Shown here: positions 1 through 12,200 of the stretch, in pieces
Position numbering within the stretch: the stretch's first letter is position 1
How the letters are laid out: the number at the start of each line of letters is the position of its first letter
Assembly (NCBI GenBank): GCA_032622095.1
Contig: CP136061.1
Span: 42,477,797-42,541,796, forward strand
Direction: 5' to 3'
Length of the DNA: 64,000 nt
DNA from: Siphonodentalium dalli
Lineage: Eukaryota > Mollusca > Scaphopoda > Gadilida > Siphonodentaliidae
The notes under the pieces: generated by a model
Databases searched by the model: none
What the model was told of the DNA's origin: nothing
The model's input: only the letters and a program-made list of their open reading frames with translations
Program-made: the position numbers and the translations under genes

Positions 1-2059
1 GAACATGCTAGTTACGTGCGCTCGCGCAACAGTATGGCGATCAGACAGATTCGTAGGTTGGTGTCACCCTACTCCGTTTCACTCCATGACGTCACCAAAA
101 ACGACGTAAAACCTCGTGGCATTCTGACATTTTTACCGTGTCGCGTTTTTGCTATGTTTATTTTATGTGTTGTTTTCGATTATTTGTTTGTCGCCGATAT
201 CGCCATTTGTCGGGATTCCCTGTTTCTATATTTAAAACTGGCATGCTCGTAGTGAGCCTCGATTTCGATTTTTTTTCCCAGGTCAAAAAGAGTTATGACA
301 AAAATAGATCGACCTACATTTTCTCCATCAGAACTCTACATCAATGAGTCTATAGACTCCTTCGGGACCTACATAGACTCCTTCATTTGGGTATTTTTTA
401 CTTATAATTGGGAAGTTTTATAATTTTTGGTTCGTGCGAAGACCTATTTATATCGTGCGGGAAAAGAGAGACATTCAAAACTCGATTTCGTAATTCAACG
501 CAATATGCTGAATAGCCAAACCTTCAGCCGAGTTCCGGGTCAAATATGACGTAACACAAAACAAAACGCATTTGTTGACACAAACACCGTTTGAAGAGTT
601 TATTATTACATAACATGATCGTTATTGATTAATTATTGATTAATTATTGATATTTATTGTTGCATATTGGCTGCTATCAATATTTACACAAATAATATTA
701 ATTATTTCTTATAATTGCTCCTTTGGTCAACTTTGACTATCGGAAAATGAAAATGAAAATATGCCGCTGAAAAAAATGTAATCGATATTAAAGTCTCATC
801 CTTTCGGCAACATGGAATTGGTTTTAATTACTTAAATGATTAATATAGTAATTTGCCTTTTATCTGTGATGAAATGAGAAATGGTAATTGTCTTTTTTTT
901 GCTAACTTTAAATTAAATAAATTAAGTAAAATACAGTAAAATTATTTTTTAAATTATTGTTTATTACATTTTTGCGCACGTTGGCATCTCTCTGAGTGCA
1001 TTCTAGTTGCTAGTTGTGATACTGACGAATGAAATATGGTGTCACAAACTGAATGTTAGTTTTAACCAATCAATCACAGTATTGCAATACAATTAAAGTT
1101 TAACAACAAGTACCGGTACGCCATTTTTAAATTCAAAGACACCATTTATAAATAATCCAACAATGCCCATCATGCAAAAGATCACAATATGCGCACAAGA
1201 ATGATAAAAAACAACAATTAGACACCCCTTCCCCCGCCCCAGAATCGTCAGCATTAGTAATTCATGTTGATGAAAGTCACCTTGGAATTTAATGGGAACT
1301 GGGGAGTTGCACTGTAGTTCACATGCCAAACACTAAGTGCTGAAACTAAAAATCCAACATTTCGCCACTGATCAGCAATGTTAAACCCAGTACTCTAAAC
1401 AACAGACTACATTCCGGGGAGAGGAGCTCCACCTAAGTTGTTATAACTTGTGCTCCAATCCCTATTCGCTCATCCTACATTAATGTGTTATAAATAAGTT
1501 TTGTTTGAAATGTTAATATGGGATGCTCAATAAAATATGAAACAACAGACTACATCAATTTCACTCGAACATTCGTTTGAAATGTAGACCTATAGGAGGC
1601 AATACATATGCCAAATCACGTTTTGTGAAGTTGAATTTCATTATTTAGTGTAGTCTGCAACTAGCAATTAGCAACTAGCAACAAGCATGTCCCCTTCGGC
1701 TTTCCATAATAACATGGTCTACATATGAGGTTTAATTCAAGTTCGAATTTGGGTATGGTCATACCATTTATGACTTAAAAATTGTATATTAATTTGGCAT
1801 CTGGATTATAATTTATTATGGTATTAGTGCAAACAATATTTATTTGAATGAAAGAACAGAACATCACATTGACAATTGTACATATAGAAAAACAAATGGT
1901 TCAAACGAGGATTGGATAGCAAGTCATAAGCCTATGGGTTTTATAGAAATCCTTTCCTCTAGAAATGTTACCCCGAGTGTCAATTCAGACAGCTACAGGG
2001 TAAAGAGGACGGGAATTTTAATATTGATCTGTGTTTTCTAATAAATGTTGGGAAGTTAG
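1..2059. other. No gene recognised; AT-rich intronic or intergenic DNA
   Basis: I see no exon, RNA gene or terminal-repeat element here. The open frames are short and have no recognisable protein. If the SLC4 gene extends leftward this is intron. I looked for the SLC4 exon that should precede the one at 3063 and did not find it. Confidence 0.5.
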
Positions 2060-2459
2060 TTAACCCTTTACCCAACAAACCGGCCAAAACCGGCCAAATA
2101 AAGCTTCAACAGCCTAAAATATCTTCGGTCTGTCTCAATAGAACCATACACATATGGATATCATTGGAACCGGCTCCTTGACCACATTGTGATGGTTATA
2201 GTTATGCCCTGTGCCAATGCATTCTCTTATATATGCGAGCCGACCATAGGTCGCCTCGCATATATAAGAGAATGCATTGGCCTAAAAAAAATCTTTTTTT
2301 AACACTTTTTACCATTTTTTCTTACATTCTTTAACAATTTTATAATTGTTAATGTGTTAAGCTAATGCATTCTCTTATATATGCGAGGCGACCTATGGTC
2401 GACTCGCATATATAAGAGAATGCATTGGCACAGGGCCCTTCTGTTGGGTAAAGGGTTAA
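2060..2459 (-). repeat. TTAA-flanked MITE, family A (piggyBac-like)
   Basis: It is bounded by TTAA at 2060-2063 and 2456-2459, with terminal inverted repeats CCCTTTACCCAACA / TGTTGGGTAAAGGG. TTAA duplication is the target rule of piggyBac elements. One half carries palindromic hairpin modules of about 70 bp (AATGCATTCTCTTATATATG arms). The other half is a unique segment of about 150 bp beginning near the CCGGCCAAATAAAGC motif. It is marked minus because the hairpin half lies on the right. No coding capacity. Confidence 0.85.
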
Positions 2460-2585
2460 GCGAGTGCAGGGATGAGAAAGGTGGAGGTGTGATAGAAGGG
2501 AGAAGATAATGAAAGTAGATAGGAAAGATAACCTGCAAAAATTGGCCTTGACTTTCATGAATTCTGAGCAGTGTTTTCATTGACC

Positions 2586-3035
2586 TTAAAGGTACTCAAT
2601 CCGATTTGATGGTTCCCATATCATCAGATTCCAACAACAATTTATTTTTTTTGAAATGCCGCTTCAGTTATCAGAATCGATTAGTTGCCAAAAAATAATG
2701 CTAACCACAGTCATCTATAGTATAAAATTGCCCAAAACCTGTTATTTATCAACATTTTGTTCAACAAAATTTGGCCGGTTTGTAAAATATGTACCACACA
2801 AAGCCACTTGATTTTAGAGTTATCTATCTTCATACACAATTTGGTCCGGCTCGTCGACTTTTTGCCAGGCCGCCAAAAAATACCGGTTGTGAAAAATAAT
2901 AGATTTAAAAAATTGATATCTGATCACTCTGAGCTTTTGTGGGTGGGTTCCTCGACTCAAATCAAATATTTTTTATTTACCCACAAAGCCAAAGAAATAG
3001 TAATTTGGGAACGTTAATTCGGATTATGCCTCTGT
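2586..3035. repeat. Degenerate TTAA MITE, family I
   Basis: The left end reads TTAAAGGTACTCAATCCGA. Inside is a segment around 2920-3016 (GATCACTCTGAGC, then CAAAGAAATAGTAA) that recurs at 3437-3545 and at 33300-33410. The 33-kb copy ends in the inverted terminus ATTGAGTACCTTTAA, which supports a TTAA-type element. The right end of this copy has decayed and stops just before the splice acceptor of the first SLC4 exon. Confidence 0.5.
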
Positions 3036-3062
3036 AATCATAATTTGTTCTTACTGTTGTAG

Positions 3063-3241
3063 AAAGGCGTTGGTTACCACCTGGACCTGCTGATTGTTGC
3101 GTTACTTATAATAATAAACTCGTTTCTGGGACTACCCTGGTTCGTAGCGGCTACTGTCCTGTCCATTAATCATGTGATGAGTTTGAAGAAAGAATCCAAG
3201 TGTGCTGCTCCAGGGGAACGACCCAAGTTTCTGGGCGTCAT
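3063..3241 (+). CDS. SLC4 transporter exon a (first in window)
   Basis: The acceptor TTGTAG ends at 3062 and the donor GTGAGT starts at 3242. The 179 nt begin in frame ([10 protein letters not shown]) and end with two bases of a codon after KFLGV. This corresponds to the SLC4 helix containing [12 protein letters not shown] and the following APGE loop. Confidence 0.93.
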
Positions 3242-6200
3242 GTGAGTCACTCATAGTATTAACCCTTTAATGATGGGAGCTGTGCTGGGGCAGCATTGAG
3301 GACCCTGTGCCAGTGCATTCTCTTATGTAGGTGAGTCTCTCATAGGGAGCCTCGTATATATAAGAGAATGCACTGGCTTACAAGGTGAAGGTAAATATTG
3401 TTAGGCCAGTGCATTCTCTTATATATGAAAGTCGCCCTATTTGATCACTCTGAGCTTTGATTGGTGGGTTCCTCGACTCGAATCAAATATTTGTTACCTC
3501 CGAAGCCAAAGAAATAGTAATTTGGGAGTGTTAATTCGGATTATGCACAAGCCTTGAAATAGCATGTCTGTCATTTGCAGAATGAGGTCCCCAGAGGGTG
3601 AATTTAGTGATGCTACCCCCGCATAGCTTGCTAGCATCACTAAATTCTCCCTCTGGGGACCTCATTCTGCTGAAGTGTAAGCAGAATGAGGTCCCCAGAG
3701 GGTGAATTTGGTGATGCTAGCCCGCTATGCGGGGTAGCATCACTAAATTCTCCCTCTCGGGACCTCATTCTGCAAATGACAGACACCCTATTTCAACGCT
3801 TGATTATGCATCTTTAACCATTTTGCGGTCATATTTCTTACGACACACACTTGTATGCGAAAAACCTTCAGTGTTATATCGTCTGTTATTCTACTCAATT
3901 TTCTGCTTCATGATTAGCATATACTTTACACATGCAAACTCTGATTAGCATAAAATTTTAACAGTCATATCCATGGGTGAATATATTTTTGCAAATAAAC
4001 TTGAGTATTATAACTGTAACAATCGCCTATTGTAAAAAACAAGCCTTGAAATAGTGTGTCTGTCATTTGCAGAATGAGGTCCCCAGAGTGTGATGCTACC
4101 CCGCATAGCGGGCTAGCATCACCAAATTCACCCTCTGGGGACCTCATTCTGCTTACACCTCAGCAGAATGAGGTTCCCAGAGGGTGAGTTTGGTGATGCT
4201 AGCCCGCTATGCGGGGTAGCATCACTAAATTCACCCTCTGGGGACCTCATTCTGCAAATGACAGATGCACTATTTCAAGGCTTGGTAACAAATAAATCAT
4301 ACAAACAGTATTATTAAAATCAAAAATAAAATTAATATCCATCCAAATTATATCCATGAAACGTTTTCTTTTGGGAGATGATTTTTTGAAATATGTATTC
4401 AGCAAAGCTGTTAAGTTTCACGGATTGTCAATGAGACTCCCGCATTGCCATAGCGAAACCATCTAAATTATTAATAACCACTCATTTATCCCGCATGTGA
4501 CAACATGGCTAATTAGTAGGGCCACGCATGTCAACAGATAAAATGAGTAACGCATCGGCCACTAATTCCTTTTTCACAGTTTGGGCATCCCTCAATCTAT
4601 TAATCAATTGTTCTGAGACAGTTCAAGCATTTGTCAAAACAAACATGCATTCATGCATCTACTTCAATACATGTAGACACATTATCACACAGCTGTTAAA
4701 TAACCGCTAAGTCACAAAGCATGCGAACAGAATGTGTCAATTTCGTTTGCGGGTAAAACTGTAAGATTGTCCATTTTGTACTTTCACGCATGTCCGGTTG
4801 TAACCTGTGTAACTCTGGTTCATTTTTACTTATTTTAAACAAAGTTTCTGCTTCTTAAAATTTGTTAATAAATGGTGGAATGTGTCCATTGCTTTTGGGG
4901 GTTAGACCGTAAGACGAGTCCATTTTATAGTTTATTCCAATTGTATACTTTCGGTTTCGCACAAATCTGGCCGTATCCGATGGAATGGTGAGTATTTTAA
5001 CTTAGTTTAAACAAAGTTTTTGCTTCTTTCTCTTTAATACATGGCTGTGATCTCTCAAAACAGGTCGAATTTGTGTTTTGAACTGAAAATTAGGTGGTCT
5101 CAGTCGCGTTTAACATGTGATCACACATTGAAGGTGATATATAGAATGAACAATTCGGTGAACAGGAAATGCGGTCGCAAATTGAAGGTGGTCCCTCCCG
5201 CAAAAATGGCTAATTTCTTATGCTTACATGCTGGCCTGAATCAAGATTTTTGTAAATTTGTTCGTATAATCTTAAGGATGTCACTCCCTTCGCTATTACA
5301 CGGGATTCAAGTGTTATTAAGAGGTACTCTGTTTTATCACATAATTAACCCTTAAACCCAGCCTCATATTGTCAAATGGTCGGAAAAAACTGCCGAAAAA
5401 CGGAAAAAAATTTGGACGCGGTGGTGGGTGGGTCCCAACAAGGGTCGAAAGTCAAAAATCAGCATACGTGCCTGAAATTTTTTTCCGACTCCCCCCTGTT
5501 GTGTTGGGTTATTTAGTTGACTGTGAGATAAACATGGGTGATAAGGGTGGTTGAACAGTTTTGTCAACATGAAAAGACACATTTAAAATGAAACTATATT
5601 TTTTTCTTGAAGGTGTCTTTACTTCCTCTTTGGTTGTGATAAGGAAATTAATATTAATTTTTTTTAACCACAGCCATTTCAAGATCATTTTTTCTTGCTA
5701 AAATGTGATTATGTGATAAAATTTATCTCAAATTTGTCGCAATTCTATATGATATTTATTAACCTCATCCACTAAAATCGAGTGCACGGTTCATAAATTT
5801 TGATATAATTGCGACTTGTTAGAAATCCTCTATATCTAGTACTACAGACACATAAGCGCTATTTAAGCAGTATTCAAAATGTGACGGAGATAGACCATCT
5901 TCTAAATTATTATAAAGTTCTGTCCACGTGCTGAGTGATGTTATCAACAAGTTATTTTGTCTCTTAAAGTAATGGCCTAAATAATCGACTCCTTAACCAC
6001 AGCAGAATTATTGGTAATTTTTCAGGATTTAGTCGGAAATATGGCTTGTTGTTCTCTGATGAATGGCAACAAGCCATATTTCTGACTAAATCCTGAAAAA
6101 TTACCCATAATTATGCTGTGGTTAAGGAGTCGATTATTTAGGGCATTACTGTATATCCAGTCTGGGCCATTTTTGTGATTCCACTTTATTTTCTTCTTTT

Positions 6201-9200
6201 CAGAGAGCAAAGAGTTACTGGAATTGTGATATTTTTTGTGATTGGTTTATCTGTGTTGATGACGACTGTCCTTGCGGTAAGTTCAGCGGATATTTTTCTT
6301 CTCAACATTCCACAGTAAAACGATGAAGCCAATCAGAATTCCAGATTCCAGTAAACCTCACCACATAGCTAAAATATTGCAATAAAGTTTCTGTCACTTT
6401 GCTGATTTCCCACAGAGTTTTAAAATTTTGAGATTACGACAACTAATTAACCCTTTACCCAACAGAAGGGCCCTGTGCCAATGCATTCTCTTATATATGC
6501 GAGTCGACCATAGGTCGCCTCGCATATATAAGAGAATGCATTGGCTTAACACATTACAAATTATAAAATTGTAAAGAATGTAAGAAAAAATGGTAAAAAG
6601 TGTTAAAAAAAGATTTTTTTTAGGCCAATGCATTCTCTTATATATGCGAGGCGACCTATGGTCGACTCGCATATATAAGAGAATGCATTGGCACAGGGCT
6701 AACTGTAACTATCACAATGTGGTCAAGGAGCCGGTTCCAATGATATCCATATTTGTATGGTTCTATTGAGACAGACCGAAGATATTTTAGGCTGTTGCAG
6801 CTTTATTTGGCCGGTTTGGGCCGGTTTGTTGGGTAAAGGGTTAAACACTAACAAGTATCTGTGAAGTGTCCAGTATGGACCAATACCTAACAAGGAGAAT
6901 AGAATTCACTCTTTCCAAGAATTTCAACAGTTGGCACCGTATTTGTTATTCACGAAAATGAAACCAGAAGCAGCTAGATATCTGTCAATCGTAAAACTAT
7001 TTTAATACGAAATATGCTTGGTGATGTCATACTGCTGAGATTGTCAGGGAAAGCTATTTATAGCAGTGGTAATGGGAAGAGTGTTGAAATGTTTCAGTAT
7101 ATAGAATGCGTTGCTTGTTCGATAGTCTATTTTAATTTGGCTGAGATCCAGGGTACTCTAATCATTGTTTCTTAGGCCAAAACAAAAAGGGTTTTGGTAC
7201 TCAGGCCCCTCCACATTAATTAAAAAGGGTGTTTTTATTTCGATGCCTGACAAAAAAACTTAGAAAAATAAATAAAGAAAAAAAAAAATATATATTGTAT
7301 GTTTTACCAACTTGTCCATAGATATGTATTAGGGACCTGCGAATATTCGAGATTCGATTCGATGTCGATATCGGGCACCTGATTCGAGATCGACACCGAA
7401 TCGGTCTGCTGATTCGGATATTTACGAATCGATGTTACTTTGGTGTTGTCTCGTTATTTGTGTCTAGACAACACATGCCATATGACCTGAAATTACAAAT
7501 ATTGAAGCACAAAGTTGCCATGTTAGACAACGTAGGTAATTTTGAATGTATGTCGTTCAGAATAGATGTGCATTATGTAAATTGTTTCAATCGCAACCCG
7601 TGATGGTGGCCAAATGCGTCAAATATTTGCAATATGTATCGACACTATATAAATTGTCTACACTGCGTGATTGCCTGATTTGGAACTCAACTGATTACCT
7701 TATGTTTAGAACTTCAGATATCCAATTCAGATTATATGAATAACATTCAATGTCTGCGCACAGCCACCGTTATGCGCGACAAAACATAGATTGGAATGAA
7801 CAGAAACCTTAGAACAATCGGTCTATTACGTTCTTAAATGGACGTCATTATGTGGGACCAGTTGTCTGCGACACTGCCGGCAGAATTCCTAGAAATGTTA
7901 TACTTTCAGTTTCTGTTTCCCCGGGGAAATCGAGCGCGTTTCACAAGTTTCGATCCATTGAATCTTGTTGACAACTTTTAACACTTGTAATCTATGTAGT
8001 GTTGAAACGATTAGTGAATTTCAGAGTCGACTAGTCGAGGCCCAAAAGTCGCGTTGCGTCGACTAGTCGGTACCCGATATCAAAACATAACATTGTACTG
8101 AAAATTCATCGTACATGGCGTACACTGATGACTGATGCAATGGTGTTCTATTGCGTTGCGCATTTCCCTGCATACACACCAATTTATTTGGGAAATAATA
8201 CTGTAAACATCTTGATATTTATCCAACACACTGAATGTAATTATATAATTAGACATGTGTTGGATAATGACTAGATACACAATTCATTTATACAGGTTTT
8301 AAATTTAATATCAGCGTTCGAGATTATTTCATTTAGTCACGTGATCACCAATAAACCGGTGCCGAGCGGTGTCACTATAAAATGTTAATGTTCCAACTAA
8401 ATACGCCCTATAGTATAGGCTACGTTGTCGAATACGATAGCCAGTTCTTAATGTCAGTATCATTTATATACGGTAGCACAAATGACGTCACCTTAAGCGA
8501 CCTGCACCCAGCGGCGCATCATAATCCGACGGTGCGAGATCAATGGAAATATACACAGTGTCTGTATCAAAGCGGTCTCGGACAAACTACAACGCCGCGT
8601 CAATCATTGCCATCATGTCTTTGACCTCAAACGACGAGTGAGACATTGTGTTGTCAATTTCATTCGTCCAATTAATAGTCGGGTCACCGGTCCGTGTGTG
8701 TCTATACTAGTAACACTGTCAATTCCGGGTGCCACCAAACGTTATACTTACCATAACTTACGCGCAGTTAACACCGTTTATGCCGGAATCGATCTTGAAA
8801 ACGTTATACATGAAACTAATAGACTATATTCCGACTAGTCGACGGCAAAATTCAGAGTCGACGTTCTGACATTTCAGCGTCGTCTACAACTAGTCGATTA
8901 ATCGTTTCAACCCTAAATCTATGTCTGTTTTCTGGGACCCCCTCCATGAAGACAATTACTGTGAATATGTGATGTAGGTGTTTGATATATTGTGGGGTGA
9001 AAAGTTTAACAGATAACTACAATTAGTATCGGACTGAAACAATTATAAAGCTGAACGGTGTACCCATGTCCAAGTGTGTCAAATTTGTATTATCTTTATC
9101 AAATAATATAGCTATTGAATTTTGCCGTTTTTTTGTCATGAGACACCGAAATAAACACTGGTAAACAATGTTAATCACTAGCTGATTCGATTCGAGATTC

Positions 9201-12200
9201 GATTCGATGTCGATATTAGGAAGAAGATTCGATATCGAGATTCGATTCGATGCAAAATCCACGATTAGCAGATCCCTAATATGTATTAAACATTAGTGTG
9301 CAGTGAGCTCCTAACATATAAGGATTAACTGTCATGTGGACTGTTTTTATGGAGATGTAACGGTGAGGTAAGTGGACACAACTTGTGTAAAACCCGAAGG
9401 TTCGGGTTTTACATACAAGTTATGTCCACTTACCTCACCGTTACATCTCCATAATAATAGTCCACATGACAGTTAATCCTTATATTTATATACATTTAGC
9501 GAAAAAGCCACTTTTGTAAATATATTTAAATCGAAAAGTGTATCGTGACAAGATCAGCCCAAAATATCCAATAGCACCCTTGGCAAAAGTTAATAGGAAC
9601 AATTTCTCTTCATGTTGAAACCAGATGATGTATTAAGTCAATCCTGCGCGAGTCAAAATGCGCCCAAAGCATTACGTGTTCGTCTTTCCAAACCTAATGA
9701 CGTATGGATGGTCTTGTGAGCTTGGTGTTATGAGGCGTTGCGCATTCACCGAGAAATAACTGCAACTAGCCACGTGGGCGCCGACCAATCAGAATGCTGG
9801 ATTTAGTGATGACAACACTTAGTGTGTAAATATATCTGTGTAATGTGTGGAATGAAGTAGATGACTACAATGACAAGAAAATGATTAGCTCATCCTCATG
9901 CTCATGTTACAATTAGTAATTGTGTACGAAATTAATCACTGTAACTCCAGACAATTGTTACAAAGGCCCTGGCTGAAATTCAGGATCATTAGAATGGAGA
10001 GGTATAAGTTTATAGACAACAATAACAATAGTGAATCGGCATTACATAATGTTAGGTAAAATCCCTGTCATATACTTGTCGTACAATGACATTTTTCATC
10101 GGAAAGCTCTCACTGAGTTACCCATAATTCTGCTGTGGTTAAGGAGTTGATTATTTAGGGCATTACTGTAGATCGCGGGTAACTTTACTACGTACCATTT
10201 GTTTTCAATTGTTTTTCTTCCTCTGTGAATCTCACCTTATATATTTATATTATCTCTTTCCAGGTTATCCCCATGCCAGTTTTGTTCGGCGTCTTTCTGT
10301 ATATGGGTGTGGCATCTTTAAAAGGCATGCAGCTTATGGACCGTATCCGACTTTTCTTCATGCCAACAAAATATCAGCCTGACTTTGCCTACCTGCGACA
10401 TGTCAGGACACGTCAAGTTCACAAATTCACCTGCATACAAGTCATATGTCTTATTTTCCTGTGGGTCATAAAAACTATTTCTGAAATCTCCATTGCTTTC
10501 CCAATAATGGTAAGTTGTTGTTCTTAAAGACACCTCAAATAAAATAAATTAGTATATAAATCAGTCCTGAAGGGTGGATATGGATGTTACAACTGTTAAT
10601 TCCTGTTTTAATGGGTATTGTCCACTCACTTTAATCAGCACTTAACCCTTTACCCAACAGAATGGCCCTGTGCCAATGCATTCTCTTATATATGCGAGTC
10701 GACCATAGGTCGCCTCGCATATATAAGAGAATGCATTGGCTTAACACATATTAAAAATGATCAAATTGTCAAAGAATGTAGAAAATATTATAAGAAAAAA
10801 AATGGTAAAAAGTGTTAAAAAAAGAATTTGTTTAGGCCAATGCATTCTCTTATATATGCGAGGCGACCTATGGTCGACTCGCATATATAAGAGAATGCAT
10901 TGGCCGTTTGTTGGGTAAAGGGTTAACACAGTCTGTCCATCAGAACATATCATCTTGTAAATAGAGTGTTAATTATCAGATTTCGTTGTCCTTTAGCATG
11001 TTGATAGCACAGGTTGGTGGAAAAGATACCCACATACTACATGTTTCATTCGTATACCCACATACTACATGTTTCATCCGTATACCCACATACTACATGT
11101 TTCATCCGTATACCCACATACTACATGTTTCATCCGTATACCCACATACTACATGTTTCATCCGTATACCCACATACTACATGTTTCATCCGTATACCCA
11201 CATACTACATGTTCATCCATATACCCACATACTACATGTTTCATCCGTTAATTTTTACCAGAGTTACAGCCTTGTTTGACTTGGGAATTTCTGAATTTTG
11301 AAACCATATAAAAATATCAGCTTGTAACTTGGGCATGGATCATCGGAGTTGGTGAAGGGGAAAGGATACCCTTGGGCCCAAAAAAAAAGTGTTTTGGTTC
11401 TCATGCCCCGCCGCATTGAATAAAAAGGGCCGCATTTGTTTTTGTTTTTAATATATCTTATTTTCGCGATTCTGCTTGTTGAAATATATGACATATCGTA
11501 CAGTTAACAAAGAGCGTTCTCAGTTTTGATATTTTTTGTACTAGTCTATATACTAAGCAAAATACTAATCTATCATACGACGATAAGAATTGTTTCTTCA
11601 AAGATATATATTCTATATATACATACTAGATATTTATTCCTGGTAGATAGCAGTGACTGGTCTGGATGTCTGTCGAACTAAGGTTTTAAGCACTGCGAGG
11701 ATGGTTCCAGCACCAACTTGGGCATGGTCTGAGTCGTGGTTATGCTGGCTTTTGTAGGATGTGATGATGTCGTTATTGGTATTTACAGTAGCGCCGCAGG
11801 TCTTTGAACAGCATCGCCAATGTACACTGTCGTTTCTTCAAGACTTAACACAGAACTTATAGTGGTTAAAGACGAGATATTTACCACCGCGATCATTAGG
11901 AATGAAATAAATATTTACTTGAGCATTTGCCATTCTGATGTGATCTGTCTTTGGGAGCCTCTGCAATTTATATGTTAGCGTGAGAAAATGATGATCTCTG
12001 GTATTTGATAATCACTCACTTGAGTTGTTTTCAGTGACAAGAGTTCATATCGTGATATACAGTTATTGCCGGTAAGTTTGGGCTACACTTTGCTTAAACA
12101 AACACTGCTTGTGGCGTGGGGATCACTAGTCACGCATTGTAAAAACAGACTATTTACCTGCCCGCACTGATGCATTCACTTATCCCTGCCGGATAAGTGA

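Noticed and set aside
1-3062. Search for the preceding SLC4 exon (the membrane segment before GYHLDLL)
   Set aside because: No sequence encoding the expected conserved residues was found. The exon probably lies left of the window.
8382-8838. Two 66-80-codon frames inside the nested hAT as transposase remains
   Set aside because: No DDE/hAT C-terminal motif is visible, and the frames are no longer than expected by chance.
11026-11249. Regularly spaced repeats as a CRISPR array
   Set aside because: Units are directly adjacent without unique spacers, in a eukaryotic intron. The same holds for 21411, 26522 and 39289.
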